The position numbers and the translations under genes were made by a program. Shown one piece after another: positions 31,842 through 41,758 of a stretch of 64,000 bases of DNA (the stretch's first letter is position 1; every line of letters begins with the position of its first letter). Where the stretch lies: the NCBI GenBank assembly GCA_003184365.1, contig NKYR01000145.1, positions 21,270 to 85,269 on the forward strand, read 5' to 3'. A model generated the notes under the pieces. It worked only from the letters and a program-made list of their open reading frames with translations. It was not told the DNA's origin and made no database searches. The DNA is from Evernia prunastri. Lineage: Eukaryota > Ascomycota > Lecanoromycetes > Lecanorales > Parmeliaceae.

Positions 31842-34088
31842 TCAGCTGCAGAGCGCAAACCCCCGCTTCCGCGCCATTCTCGCCGCCATTTCTCTTCTGA
31901 CATGCTCACCCACCTGCCTGTCCATCCTATTCGCCCACACCGAGATGGTCGTACCGTGCGAGTCCGCGGCGTCAAAGTCTGTGCAATAGTCCAGGAAAAG
32001 CCTGATGAGTTCCAGCCGTTCCTCGTCGTCCCAGGAGGGGAGAAAAGACAACACCACGTGGCAAGTGGTTGTGTAGACCAGTGTCGCTGCCTCGGAGACA
32101 CCCTTTTCCAATGTGAACTGTCCTCGGAAGACACGTTGGGTGGGGTCAGCTCCATATTTAAAAAGCTTCTGGCTCCAGTCGATCAACCATCCTTGGACAT
32201 AGCGGTCCTTTCCGACACTAACTGCATATATCCAAGGAGTGATCGGTTCAATCCCGTCTTCGATCGATTCATACCGCTCATTGGGATCGGCACCATTGCG
32301 GAGTAGGACGTCGATGATCTCGCATTCCTCGGTATCATGAGCCCAATTCTGGTCGTCAAATGGGTAGAACAGCAACGGTCGTTTGGTCTTGTTCAAAAGA
32401 CTTTTTCCGTTGATCCTGAACTGTTCCTTGACGTATACGGTCAGACCATGGGCGACGGCCAAAGACAGCACGTCCGTCCCCCATTCTGCGCGAACATGGT
32501 GTTGCTGCGACCGGTAGTATTTACTCGTCCAATCTTGACAGAGATGGGAAAGCACTCGGTCCAACTCATCGATATAAGGCGTGTGGGAGAAGCCGGTGCT
32601 TTTCGCGGCGGCTTCTATCGCATCGAAAAAGAAGCACATGATTTCGGTGTCGCCACTGTGAGTTTCCAAAACAGCAGAGTCCTTTTCCTCACGCTCGCGC
32701 TGTGATGTGGACTGCCTGGATTCAACACTGCTCCAAGAAACCCAAATAGGCTTGTAATCTGAGTCAATCTTCAAAAGTCGCAAGGCCATTGCTGCTAAAG
32801 AAGCCTCTGGATGACGGAAAAGTCCCTGATCTACGCTCTCCACCATCTGATGAAAAACGTCCTCGATTATGATCTCTTTGACAGTTCGGTGCACAAGGCT
32901 TACTTCAGCCCTGCGAGGGTCTTCGGCATCTTCAACATGAATCAAGCCTCTGCAGATGCGCCTTAAACGTCGTTTCATAGATGTACATTGCTCTCGTGGA
33001 CTGACAGTATTCTCTTCCTGGAATCCGTCCTCAAAATTTGCTTTGCAAGATATCGCAGTACAAGGGTCTTGGGCAGCGGCACAGAATTCCCAAAGTGTGC
33101 GTGGGCGAGGAAGTATCCCCGAACGCATTCCGCCGATGTTGTGGTCGTACAGTCCAATAAAGTTGACAGCGTGATGCACAGAATCCTGAGGTATTTTGGC
33201 GAGGATCCTTGCGTATAAGTCTTCAAGCCCTTCCGGCAAATCATATAGCTGCCAGCGAAGCTCCAAACCTTCAGCATCTTGCTCTATGCTTATTTCAAGC
33301 TGGGTGACTACTAGGTTGACCCAGAGGAACACCCCCTCCGCTTTCTGGACAACATCATAGATAAGAGTTTGATCGTACTTCACTGCTGTGCAATCTGGCT
33401 GGGCAGCCATCAACTTCCAGGCGGTCTCGAGTCTCCTAGTCACGTAGGCTTGAATGTTCGCTCTTGTGAAGCGGTGAACAGCGAGCGATGGGTAAGCCGA
33501 GAGGCGAAGTCTTATGTCTAGCTCGTCCCGGCTAGCAATGCAAGCCTTGATAGATAGCTTGCTCTTTGTTGATGACTCGATCCAATCTCTCAAGAAGTCT
33601 AGCTGCTCGCGATGATCTCCCTCGCATTCATCCATACCATCAACAAACAGAATCACTCTTGCAGTGTTTTGACATGCCGCAAGGGTCTGGTAAAGGGCTT
33701 CCTTCAGCCTACGGACTTCCCAAGTCGATCGCTTCTCATCGCCTAGATGCAGCCCTAGCCTTGGCTGGAGGATCCCCATCATGCTCGATAGTGCTTTGTG
33801 ATCTGTGTCATGAAATGATTCTAGGAGCCCGCAGAGTATGGCTTGCAAGAGCGACTGGAACCGCTGCTCCTGAGGTTCACCGAGTTCAAAGAAGTAATAA
33901 GAAACGGCGATGATTGGTCCCGGTTTCTTGGGCAGAAGATTTATGGTTTCCTCGGTCTCGGTGAGTTGCTTCATCAATGTTGATTTTCCTGCACCGGGCT
34001 TTCCATATATCCAGAAAATGCGACCCTCAGACTGTATCCAGTCGCTGAAGCCAGGGTTTGGATCTTGACTGTTCCAAATCCATTGCAT
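31842..34088 (-). CDS. NACHT-domain NLR with short ankyrin-like C-terminus
   Basis: An uninterrupted frame of 748 residues starts at the ATG at 34088 (MQWIWNSQ). The frame is also open about 100 nt further upstream (FRYHC...GAEGEN), so an upstream exon may exist. The NACHT core includes GRIFWIYGKPGAGKSTLMKQL (Walker A GKPGAGKST, intact) and ARVILFVDGMDECEG (Walker B). Downstream the family segments VFLWVNLVVTQL and LPEGLEDLYARIL are clear. The C-terminal third has only a few weak ankyrin-like units (DVLLRNGADPNE, LFKYGADPTQ). STAND NTPases of this form act as ATP-switched receptors in fungal non-self recognition (family knowledge). The gene lies just downstream of the SesB-like hydrolase on the same strand, the classical arrangement of NLR and effector, or of one fused gene. 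Confidence 0.85.
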   Translation of the reverse strand: MQWIWNSQDPNPGFSDWIQSEGRIFWIYGKPGAGKSTLMKQLTETEETINLLPKKPGPIIAVSYYFFELGEPQEQRFQSLLQAILCGLLESFHDTDHKALSSMMGILQPRLGLHLGDEKRSTWEVRRLKEALYQTLAACQNTARVILFVDGMDECEGDHREQLDFLRDWIESSTKSKLSIKACIASRDELDIRLRLSAYPSLAVHRFTRANIQAYVTRRLETAWKLMAAQPDCTAVKYDQTLIYDVVQKAEGVFLWVNLVVTQLEISIEQDAEGLELRWQLYDLPEGLEDLYARILAKIPQDSVHHAVNFIGLYDHNIGGMRSGILPRPRTLWEFCAAAQDPCTAISCKANFEDGFQEENTVSPREQCTSMKRRLRRICRGLIHVEDAEDPRRAEVSLVHRTVKEIIIEDVFHQMVESVDQGLFRHPEASLAAMALRLLKIDSDYKPIWVSWSSVESRQSTSQREREEKDSAVLETHSGDTEIMCFFFDAIEAAAKSTGFSHTPYIDELDRVLSHLCQDWTSKYYRSQQHHVRAEWGTDVLSLAVAHGLTVYVKEQFRINGKSLLNKTKRPLLFYPFDDQNWAHDTEECEIIDVLLRNGADPNERYESIEDGIEPITPWIYAVSVGKDRYVQGWLIDWSQKLFKYGADPTQRVFRGQFTLEKGVSEAATLVYTTTCHVVLSFLPSWDDEERLELIRLFLDYCTDFDAADSHGTTISVWANRMDRQVGEHVRREMAARMARKRGFALCS

Positions 34089-34336
34089 ATTCTCGCCTTC
34101 AGCACCCAGAATTCCATATCGACGCGGATTTCGACAGTGATATCTGAAGTGCTTGAGAAGAGCTAAGAATCCATCAGCTTCACTTGAAACTTAGCTTTCA
34201 GTCACTGGATACACGCACACTCATACTCCTTTACATCTATTTGATATGCTAAGTAATTAGTATCCATGTATACAAAACAAGTTTTAAGTGCGTGTGAAGA
34301 TGTCAAAGCATCGTGAAAGAGTCGGAGAACGCATCA

Positions 34337-35677
34337 TTAATCTATGGCTCCCCTGAGATTGTTGAGCCTCCGCTCAAGATCCTCATAGTTGTACTCGTGG
34401 GAAGCAGATATCCCTGTGCGGGAGGTCGAGGCTGCAGATGACACGTCGACGGATGTCGTGCTATCAACTGTGTCTATTGATGAATGGGGCAATTAATCAA
34501 CCGAGGAACCGCTCTTCTTACCAAGCTGCCAAGACTTCTCACAAAGCTCAATCACATTCCCCTCGACATAGCTATAGTTGGTGTTGTCCAATAATGAGTC
34601 AGGGTCGAACCTGCACATATCGCTGTGCTTTGCTTGTAGCTTGATCTGATTCTCGTGGTGTCCCGGGAGTCATATTATCGCCGAATCTCGAGGCACAATC
34701 TGTGCGGTGTCAGTATGCCATGAGCAAAATGACTTTGCTCATAACGAGTTTTATCCCTTCGTCTGGCGATTTGGCGACATGCACTAAAACCAGATACTAG
34801 CAGCCTTACGAGTCATTGCTAAGCAAGCATAGAGACGATTGATTCGTGCAGAAAGAGAGCTTAGTAAGTACCCGTACTGTAGAAGGCATAGATCCCGATT
34901 TTAGGCTATGTCGCCAAATCGCCAGACGAAGGAATACATTGCCGATGCCTTCATAGAATGTCACGATCTGATAATCATTGAGTTGGTGCCTAAATGAATT
35001 CTGCAGGGAATCTGAAAACAGGGATTGAGCCTTTAACGCTTCCATTATATCGTTTGACTGGACCCCAGGCAGCAGCGACTGTGCGATCCGGACGGAGGCT
35101 TTTGAGCACAGCATTCTCCAATCGCTTCCAGATCCACCGTGAGGTGTTCCAAAGAACACAAGGCCGTAGCTTGTGTGGTTAGCATTAGAGATCTCAATTT
35201 ACTATGAGGCTCTTACGTGGCTTCCTTGATAGCTAGGTATCGACTATTATCGAATGCATTGACGAGAGCCTTGGATAAATGTTAGCGACGGATCTTAGCC
35301 TTGAAGCCTCGAAGCCCCGAAGGGAGGCAATACTTGTTTAATGAGTATTCCACCCAAGCTGTGTCCGAGCAACAGTAAAGGACGCTCTGGAGCCTTTATT
35401 CTAGGCGTCATTATCACAGTATAGGCAACCTCAAGCTAAGACCGACCTTCTTTCGCTTAAGTAGTAGACATTCTAGGAACTGATCTGCCTCCTGCATAAA
35501 ACGTCCTTGCGAGTTACCAAATACAGGACTTGAATTGTATTCGTACAGGAATATGCGAGCATTTGGTTGCTCGTAGGGTAACCGGTCTCGAAGCCACAGA
35601 TTTTGACTTCTCTGATCCCGCCACGTATCAAAGGCATGAGTCTTGCTACCGCTTGGGTTCAATCCATGAATTGCCAC
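34337..35677 (-). pseudogene. SesB-like alpha/beta hydrolase (NLR-associated), multi-exon, one stop
   Basis: Visible exons 35677-35447, 35393-35334, 35269-35217, 35169-34938, 34699-34522 and 34473-34337 join in consistent phase. The product begins in the lipase-like core (VAIHGLNPSGSKTHAFDTW; the true start is upstream). It then has NLWLRDRLPYEQPNARIFLY, the nucleophile elbow GHSLGG with the catalytic serine, FFGTPHGG and, late, KHSDMCRF with the expected histidine. This is the SesB / PGAP1-like serine-hydrolase family found as an N-terminal NLR domain or as a separate partner. A TGA at 34672-34670 interrupts a conserved stretch before LPGHHE, where the family has Gly. The intron between the fourth and fifth exons contains a 181-bp inverted-repeat element. 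The product ends in a short Ser-rich tail and an amphipathic helix (YEDLERRLNNL). Confidence 0.7.
34754..34934. mobile_element. 181-bp MITE with TA duplication inside an intron
   Basis: Terminal inverted repeats of 27 bp with one mismatch share the core CTTCGTCTGGCGATTTGGCG. TA flanks both ends (34752-34753 and 34935-34936), as for Tc1/mariner-type MITEs. It sits in the hydrolase gene intron, two bases after the donor GT. Without it the intron would read GTAAAA...ACAG; with it the intron still begins GT and ends AG but is 238 nt long. Confidence 0.85.
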
Positions 35678-36906
35678 TATACTAGAAGATACAGTGAGCT
35701 AAAACGGCAACTCTTGCAGGGCTGGCGCGATCTTATTCCAACGAAGCCGCAACAGAACCCACAGCATCGCCTACTCCAGTACCGGCATATATTTCTATGA
35801 GGGAGGACTGCATCTCAGTGAGCATTCATGTATTCGCAAGGGAAGTGTCATTTGTTACCATTCTTCGAACGAGGAGGGATCTGTTTGATCAAACTGCTTT
35901 GTGCTGTTGTTCTCAAAAACAAGGGGTCAGAAGGCTTGCTTTAACATCTTCCATCACGGGCTCAAGTTTATGCAGCTAGGTAATCGCCATGCATGTCAAA
36001 CTCGAGTCGATTTACAGGGTCATAAAACGCAGGAATTTCGACTCCATGGCACCGTAAAAGCCGGGCGGTTGCATGAGAATACGAAATCAAACCCGTAGCT
36101 TGCATAATTATGCAGCGAAGAAGTGCGTGCTTGAGACGGCTGCAGCTCCACATGCGAAACCACTCAGCTTCAAACAAATCGCCCTCGATTTGGCGCGACA
36201 TTCCTTGGAATGAGTGCCTCGTCACGAATTTAGTTGAACCTGGTAGGAAGCTGCACTCTACGTTGTGGTAATAATTGAAATGATGAGCAGACACCGACGG
36301 CCCAGTACTAGCTGCCTGGGCTGGACATGCCGGTTTCATGTCCGTTATACAGTGTTAGTGACAAGCTGTATTGTAGCTAAGCTCGAGGAAGCAATGATCC
36401 CTAGACCCGGCGCCGATCCAGCGTTTTGGTGATCCTTTCTCCTTCTGCAACCGAGACTGATACAGTGCTGGTTCTCTAATTGCATTTCACGCGCTGCCCC
36501 TTTCGTATCTTTTGGAAAATGCCTCACAGTAGTGTACGGATTTTGCAGACCGCTCATTGACGGCAGTCCACAGATACCAATCATTGAGCCAAGTACCTTA
36601 TACCGGACAATGTTTTTCCTCTTCACCTCCATCCGGCGGCAGCTTGCATTAGACTAGTACCCTGAATCCTATGTCGAAAATTTTCCTGCACACGGGGTAC
36701 ATCCATGCTCCAAACTATTGAGTCTCCAGGAACCTGAACCCGGGAAAAACGTCTGCTGTGTCCAGACGCTCAGCCGCCGCAGATGTTGTGAACTGACTGG
36801 TGGACAAGTTTCCCGCCCGAATTGAGATCAGCAGAGCAGTCCCATTGAGGCTTTCAGACCGGAGCCACTCCAAAGGATGATTAAGATAGGCGCAGACTAT
36901 GCCTCG
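35678..36906. other. Region between hydrolase and HET gene
   Basis: Must contain the missing 5' exon(s) of the SesB-like gene. A minus-strand frame of 123 codons at 36339-35968 has no recognisable domain. I could not place the start of the hydrolase gene. Confidence 0.4.
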
Positions 36907-37998
36907 TCACAACCCATCCTGTTGTATGTAAATCGTTTGCGTATCGTATGGGACACCTCCCACTACCTTGCTCAATCCTAACTTCCCGCACTCGACTCTA
37001 TGCCAGATACTGCCAAACTTGCGTAGCCTGATTGTGATGGCAAAGCGACCCTTCGGAGTGGTCCTCCAACAGTTAAGTACAATGGTTGGGAAACCCCGAC
37101 CTGATACGGGAAATTCTAAACCCTTGTTCGTCATTGAATACGCGCGTCTTTCGAGGATCCCCATTTGGTGAGCGTTGGAAAAGCTGGATTCAGGGGCCGT
37201 AATATCTGTCGAGTTTGCAAATGCATCGGGCCAAAGGGCCAGTAAACCTGAATGGTCGTTTGCAAAAGGCGAAATCCAAGCGAATATTGACTCGTCGTCT
37301 GATTTTCTTACAATCTCAAGCTCAAGTCTGAGGAATGCCTTTCTCCCCTCACCATACAGTAATGGCATGTTAACATCGAATATGCCTAGAAGGCAGTAAG
37401 CGATATCTTCCACCCGGCTCGTTTGTCGTCTGGAGACCCAGCTCATTTTGGCTGCCACGCTCGCTCTGTGTATGTTTTTCAGATACTGAATTTCAATGCC
37501 TGTCACGATCGAGATCTCTGCCAACAAGTCCTTTTTCACACCAATGCAGCCCCAATTACAATCAAAGAAAATAACGTTGGAAGGGGCGAGGAGTTCCTGG
37601 AGTGTCCATCCCCGAGTAAACCATGCGCTCTGCGCGAATGTTTTGCTGATGCTGATATCCAAGCTTTTGGTCCATCGCACGTCTGAAAGATACGCGTAGC
37701 ATTCCCCAGCTTCAGCGTACCAACGAAACATTGAATTGATTGCTTCAGAGAGCTCCGCACTGCTCTTCTTATCAATGCAACAAGTATCAATCCACACCCA
37801 ATCGAAGCCTCGGGATTTCGCTAGCGCGCAACAACTTCTGATCTTCAGGAAGCCTTTCCATTCTTGCTCTTCACCAACATTGAAGTCCTGAAAGCTTACT
37901 TCTTGCTCCTCCCATCGGTGCGACAGGATTGCGTATTTAGGCACTTTGCTGTCGAAGAATTCTTCGAATCGTAGGAGTCCTGTATGTAGCAGACGCAT
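36907..37998 (-). CDS. HET-domain protein (heterokaryon incompatibility type)
   Basis: A 363-aa frame starts at the ATG at 37998 (MRLLHTGLLRFEEF). The HET domain occupies residues about 18-110: YAILSHRWEEQEVSFQDF, CCALAKSRGFDWVWIDTCCI, EAINSMFRWYAEAGECYAYL. It is followed by FTRGWTLQELLAPSNVIFF and VEDIAYCLLGIFDVNMPLLYGEG, as in the HET-E-like HET proteins. HET domains trigger cell death in vegetative incompatibility (family knowledge). The C-terminus stops soon after the associated domain with no repeats or NACHT module, so the protein is short for the group and may be truncated or spliced onward. It lies in the same orientation as the neighbouring NLR genes. Confidence 0.88.
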   Translation of the reverse strand: MRLLHTGLLRFEEFFDSKVPKYAILSHRWEEQEVSFQDFNVGEEQEWKGFLKIRSCCALAKSRGFDWVWIDTCCIDKKSSAELSEAINSMFRWYAEAGECYAYLSDVRWTKSLDISISKTFAQSAWFTRGWTLQELLAPSNVIFFDCNWGCIGVKKDLLAEISIVTGIEIQYLKNIHRASVAAKMSWVSRRQTSRVEDIAYCLLGIFDVNMPLLYGEGRKAFLRLELEIVRKSDDESIFAWISPFANDHSGLLALWPDAFANSTDITAPESSFSNAHQMGILERRAYSMTNKGLEFPVSGRGFPTIVLNCWRTTPKGRFAITIRLRKFGSIWHRVECGKLGLSKVVGGVPYDTQTIYIQQDGL

Positions 37999-38699
37999 GT
38001 TCTGGAAGACAAGCAGTGCATAAACAGGTCTGATTGACACAGTGAGGTTGCTGTTGCTGCCCCGAGGCTGTCTTCATGTGATGGAGTAGCAGGTGCGGAT
38101 GGATGTTAGAACGGTCGAGGCTGATGGCACGGTAATGTGGTTGTCTAGACGGTGTAATGCTCGAGTTTCACCCTCAGCCTCGCTTCATCGTAGGTAGGTA
38201 GGGTGGGGCAGTGCAGCGCTACTACCGATGAAGAGTATTATTTCCTCGTTTTTATTCACGGTCGAAATAAGTCAAGTCCGTTCATTCATATGCCTTGGAA
38301 AAGGGTTACACTGGAAGATTAAATGAAGAACTGAGATGACAATCTCTGCCTGGCAGGCTGCGGACCTCCGAGATCGGAGCACCGGCAGTGCACAAATTGT
38401 TAGATCCGGGTCAAGCCGGCGCTAGTCTTTGATGTTGCCGATAACAATATCTGGGAAGTAGTGAGACTGAAGATCGAGAATTGACATGTAATTGTGCAAG
38501 ATGATCTATTACCAACATGCAGCTTGAGTAGCGGAGGCTTCTCTCGCCGTTCGCTATTATGGAGTGTCCTGTTTTACTAAGACACGCTGCACATCCGCTG
38601 GACTGAAGCTCTTCACAGGACGCCTGATAATGCCAGAGAAAGAAGAGTATATCAATGTGGCACTCAAACAGGAGCGTGGCTGAAAGCGGTTGAGTTTCA

Positions 38700-39240
38700 T
38701 CTCTGTCCTTGTCCTCCACTACACGAAGCATGAACGAATATTTTTCGAAACACTGCGTGTTTGAGGGTGATCCGAGCCAAACGTCTTCATAGACCCTGCA
38801 GAGGCTCCGAGATAATGTATAGATGCATCGTGACATGGTTCTTGAATGTGTTCCAGGGTTGCAAGGTTGTAAACAGAACTCGACGTGCCTGGATGCTCGA
38901 TTCCTAGTGTCTTCTCTTTACCCCTCAGCGCTCGTCGATACAATTCCCTGGCCTTCTCATTTGTTACTTGGTACTAAAGCACTATTCCTAGGCTATGACG
39001 TGAGTCAAGACTTCCAAATGCTCTACTCCCAGCATCTTGTCCTTTCCTTTTATCGCTTGTCGATACGATTTTTTCTGCCGTTATATCATTTTCCGGTAAT
39101 GAATGACCATGCCATATCACTGATGCTCGAGTTGCAACGTCTTTTCTTTTCCTTTTAGTGCTCGTTGACACAACTTCTCCGCATCCTCATACTTGCCCTG
39201 TGACTGACATACCAGTGACGTTTTTATACAACCCTGAGGC
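38700..39240 (-). pseudogene. Decayed kinesin-light-chain-type TPR array
   Basis: Three successive TPR remnants can be read in different frames separated by stops: QGKYEDAEKLCQRALKGKEK, then YRQAIKGKDKMLGVEHLEVL, then YRRALRGKEKTLGIEHPGTS with SVYNLATL. The pattern RALxGKEKxLGxEHPxT is characteristic of TPR repeats in fungal STAND proteins. Stops and indels rule out a functional product. No NB-ARC or NACHT part is visible beside it, so it is an isolated 3' fragment of an older receptor gene. Confidence 0.75.
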
Positions 39241-40617
39241 CTTTTCAGCCACCTTATCACAGGTCTTTAACGGCGCATCAGGTGTCTCATTCGTTAAAGC
39301 ACCAACTTTCCTGCGCCTAGTTCTCAGCTTCGTCAGCAGAAGGAAATTTTTGCATGCTTGTTACGCCTGACCATACATGAACAGCACAGTAATGGAGAAA
39401 TGCGGGCTGAAAGAGAGATAAGCTTCACAGTATATGTGGAGGACATCAGATGTTGGCAAAGATAAGCGGAGAGACGTTTAACAACCCTCTCGCCGGTGTA
39501 AATGTTACAGAGTATTGCACAGAGGTGTCTATGCGCGTCTAGTCGGAGTCAGGCTAAGGCTAAGGCTGAGGCTGAGGCTGGCGATGGTGGAGATAGTTGG
39601 TTTTCGGGGCAAACTGCACCACCTACCAGATTTGGAATTGAAACTGCACCAACTGACATACATACGAAAATCAACTATGTAATCATCAGTGCAAGTAATA
39701 GTGAAGCTGATCAAATTGAGACGCCAAGTCAAAAATCTGCCCTAAATATTAAGAAATTCCTCGTCTATAAACCGGGCGTCGTTACTCGAGTTCAAATAAC
39801 CACCGCTTTACGACGACGATATGGTATTGCACTGCTATTGGGTGTTCATACACATGAAGTACTGGTTCAAACGAACTTTGGGCGCACTGCTGGATTTCTT
39901 GTTGGGACCTCACAGGCTGAAACAATTTTCACTTACACAAGATGCATATCAGGTCGCTAAATTTGCTAGACTATACCCAGGCTGAGCAGAGAAATATCAT
40001 TTCTGCCGGCAGTGTTCACAGCCGTTGCTTCTGTATGCGGGGCTTCTGATCGGCATCTATCTCTTAGAAAAAAGCACTCCCTCATGCATACGTATGCAAG
40101 GCTGTTATCAGGCTAGAAAAAATAGTCTGCGAGTCACGAAGTGAGGCTTTCTATTGCCGATATGCAAAGTAGAAAAATTGTTACGCCTTCTTTTGCTTGA
40201 ACGCATGAACGTGCCAAGTCAATTAGGTTCTAGTGGGGAGCTAAGCTTGGATAGCGCAAGGCTTCGGGGACATTATCAGTGGCTCGATCCGACAACAATA
40301 CCTTAGCTACCTAATCGACTTTCTGGACCTATCCACTCCTTTCCACTGTTCCAAGGTCACAATCTAGACAGACTTCATGCGTCGTGATCCGCGCAGTTGA
40401 TCTGCAACTAACCTAGTGCTGGACGCACATGTTCTGCAAGCTAATATAGGACGTCGCTGGGTCGGCGGGGCTGCGTTGTACGGTGAATGTCAGTACTATG
40501 TTATCAGCAGCACATTGCCGCATATAGCGATGCATCAGCTCCTCGATCCTCTCTGTCATCTCACGGGATAAATAGCTCTCTGTACGAAGTGAAAGCTTGC
40601 CTGTGTAAAATCTAATA
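39241..40617. other. Intergenic, with one unidentified frame
   Basis: A 152-codon plus-strand frame at 39502-39960 starts with a short AAGGCT/GAGGCT repeat encoding Lys/Ala/Glu. It then has non-repetitive sequence without a known domain and is possibly an unrecognised gene fragment. The rest shows nothing. Confidence 0.35.
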
Positions 40618-41758
40618 ATGATTTCGCTTGTCGATAACATCATGGCAGCTGGCGCTAGCTTAGCAAAAGCTAGCTGGGAGTACAGAACATCCGCTGAAGC
40701 ACTCATCGAATGGCATAACCCAGAGCTGTCTGTCTTTGCGGCGGACCCGTTTCCCGCTGCTCGTATACCACACCCTACAGTCAACGCGACTCCAGGCCTT
40801 TTGTATGCCGAAAAGTATATTCGCAAGGATGAGAAAATACTCATCGACGCAAACGGTCAGTTTGAATTCATACAATAAGCTATTTGCTGCGGTGTCTTGG
40901 GCTCACTCGACCACAGGTTCTTCTGGTGATACTGCCGCCCTCGGAGTTTCCTGCATTTTGATCGGTCAGTCCATGGCGGACTATCATACTGCAGCGAAGA
41001 GGGAGGCAGATTATCTCCTTGAGGACGTCCCCCGTTGGTCGAACGGTGCCATCAGCCATCGGGACGGGTACGCTGAACTTTGGGCCGACTTTGTATATAT
41101 GGCGCCTCCATTCCTTGCTTATCAAGCCGTTTCCACCGGTGATGCGAACTTGATGAGGGTTGCTGTGCAGCAGTGTCTCCTCTATGCGAACGTTTTGCAA
41201 TCCGAGCCAGAACGCAAGGTCTGGAAACATATCGTCGGGCCAGCCTCGATGCCTGCTCGCGACGAAGGTATCTGGGCTACTGGCAATGGTTGGGCCGTCG
41301 CTGGCATGGTCCGTGTTCTTGCAACAGCGATTAAATCACCCTATAATATGAGCGTTGACCTTGAAACCAAGCGACTTCTACAGGTTACATTTGCTATCAT
41401 CGATGGTGCCAGTTTTGCGAAAAGGAATGGAAATCCACCGCTATTGTGTAATTACCTCAATGATGGCTCTTACTTTGGTGATGTCGCTAGCACTGCACTC
41501 ATTGCTTCCGCGGTATATCGACTGGCCGTAATGTTTCCGAAAGAATACAACTGTCAGCATATTCAGTTCGCAGAAAGCTGTTTGGAGAGTGTACGGACCC
41601 ATATCAAAGGTAGACATGGGGATGTCGGTCCAACGCCGATGTCAGGCGTGGCATTGTCTCACACTCCAAGTATGGAGGGAAGCTCCCAGGGACACTCTTT
41701 CGTGGTGATGTTATTTGCCGCACATCGAGATTGGGAAATTTGTAAACAGATGAAGTGA
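40618..41758 (+). CDS. GH105 unsaturated rhamnogalacturonyl/glucuronyl hydrolase-like
   Basis: Exon 1 (40618-40855) and exon 2 (40917-41758) join through a 61-nt intron (GTCAGT donor, CACAG acceptor), splitting a Gly codon, to give 359 aa, the normal GH105 size. Motifs are IDANGSSGDTAALGVS across the splice, RWSNGAISHRDGYAELWADF, VYMAPPFLAYQA with the conserved Asp before it, and EGIWATGNGWAVAGMVRVLA. These belong to the six-hairpin (alpha/alpha)6 barrel of family 105. Members hydrate the unsaturated sugar left at the end of pectin fragments by lyases, releasing it for catabolism (family knowledge). No signal peptide is visible, consistent with an intracellular enzyme, though another upstream exon cannot be ruled out. 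Confidence 0.85.

Noticed and set aside
39502..39960. 152-codon frame as a gene
   Set aside because: It starts inside a GCTAAG/GAGGCT simple repeat and shows no domain or splice context; kept only as an unidentified frame in the gap note.
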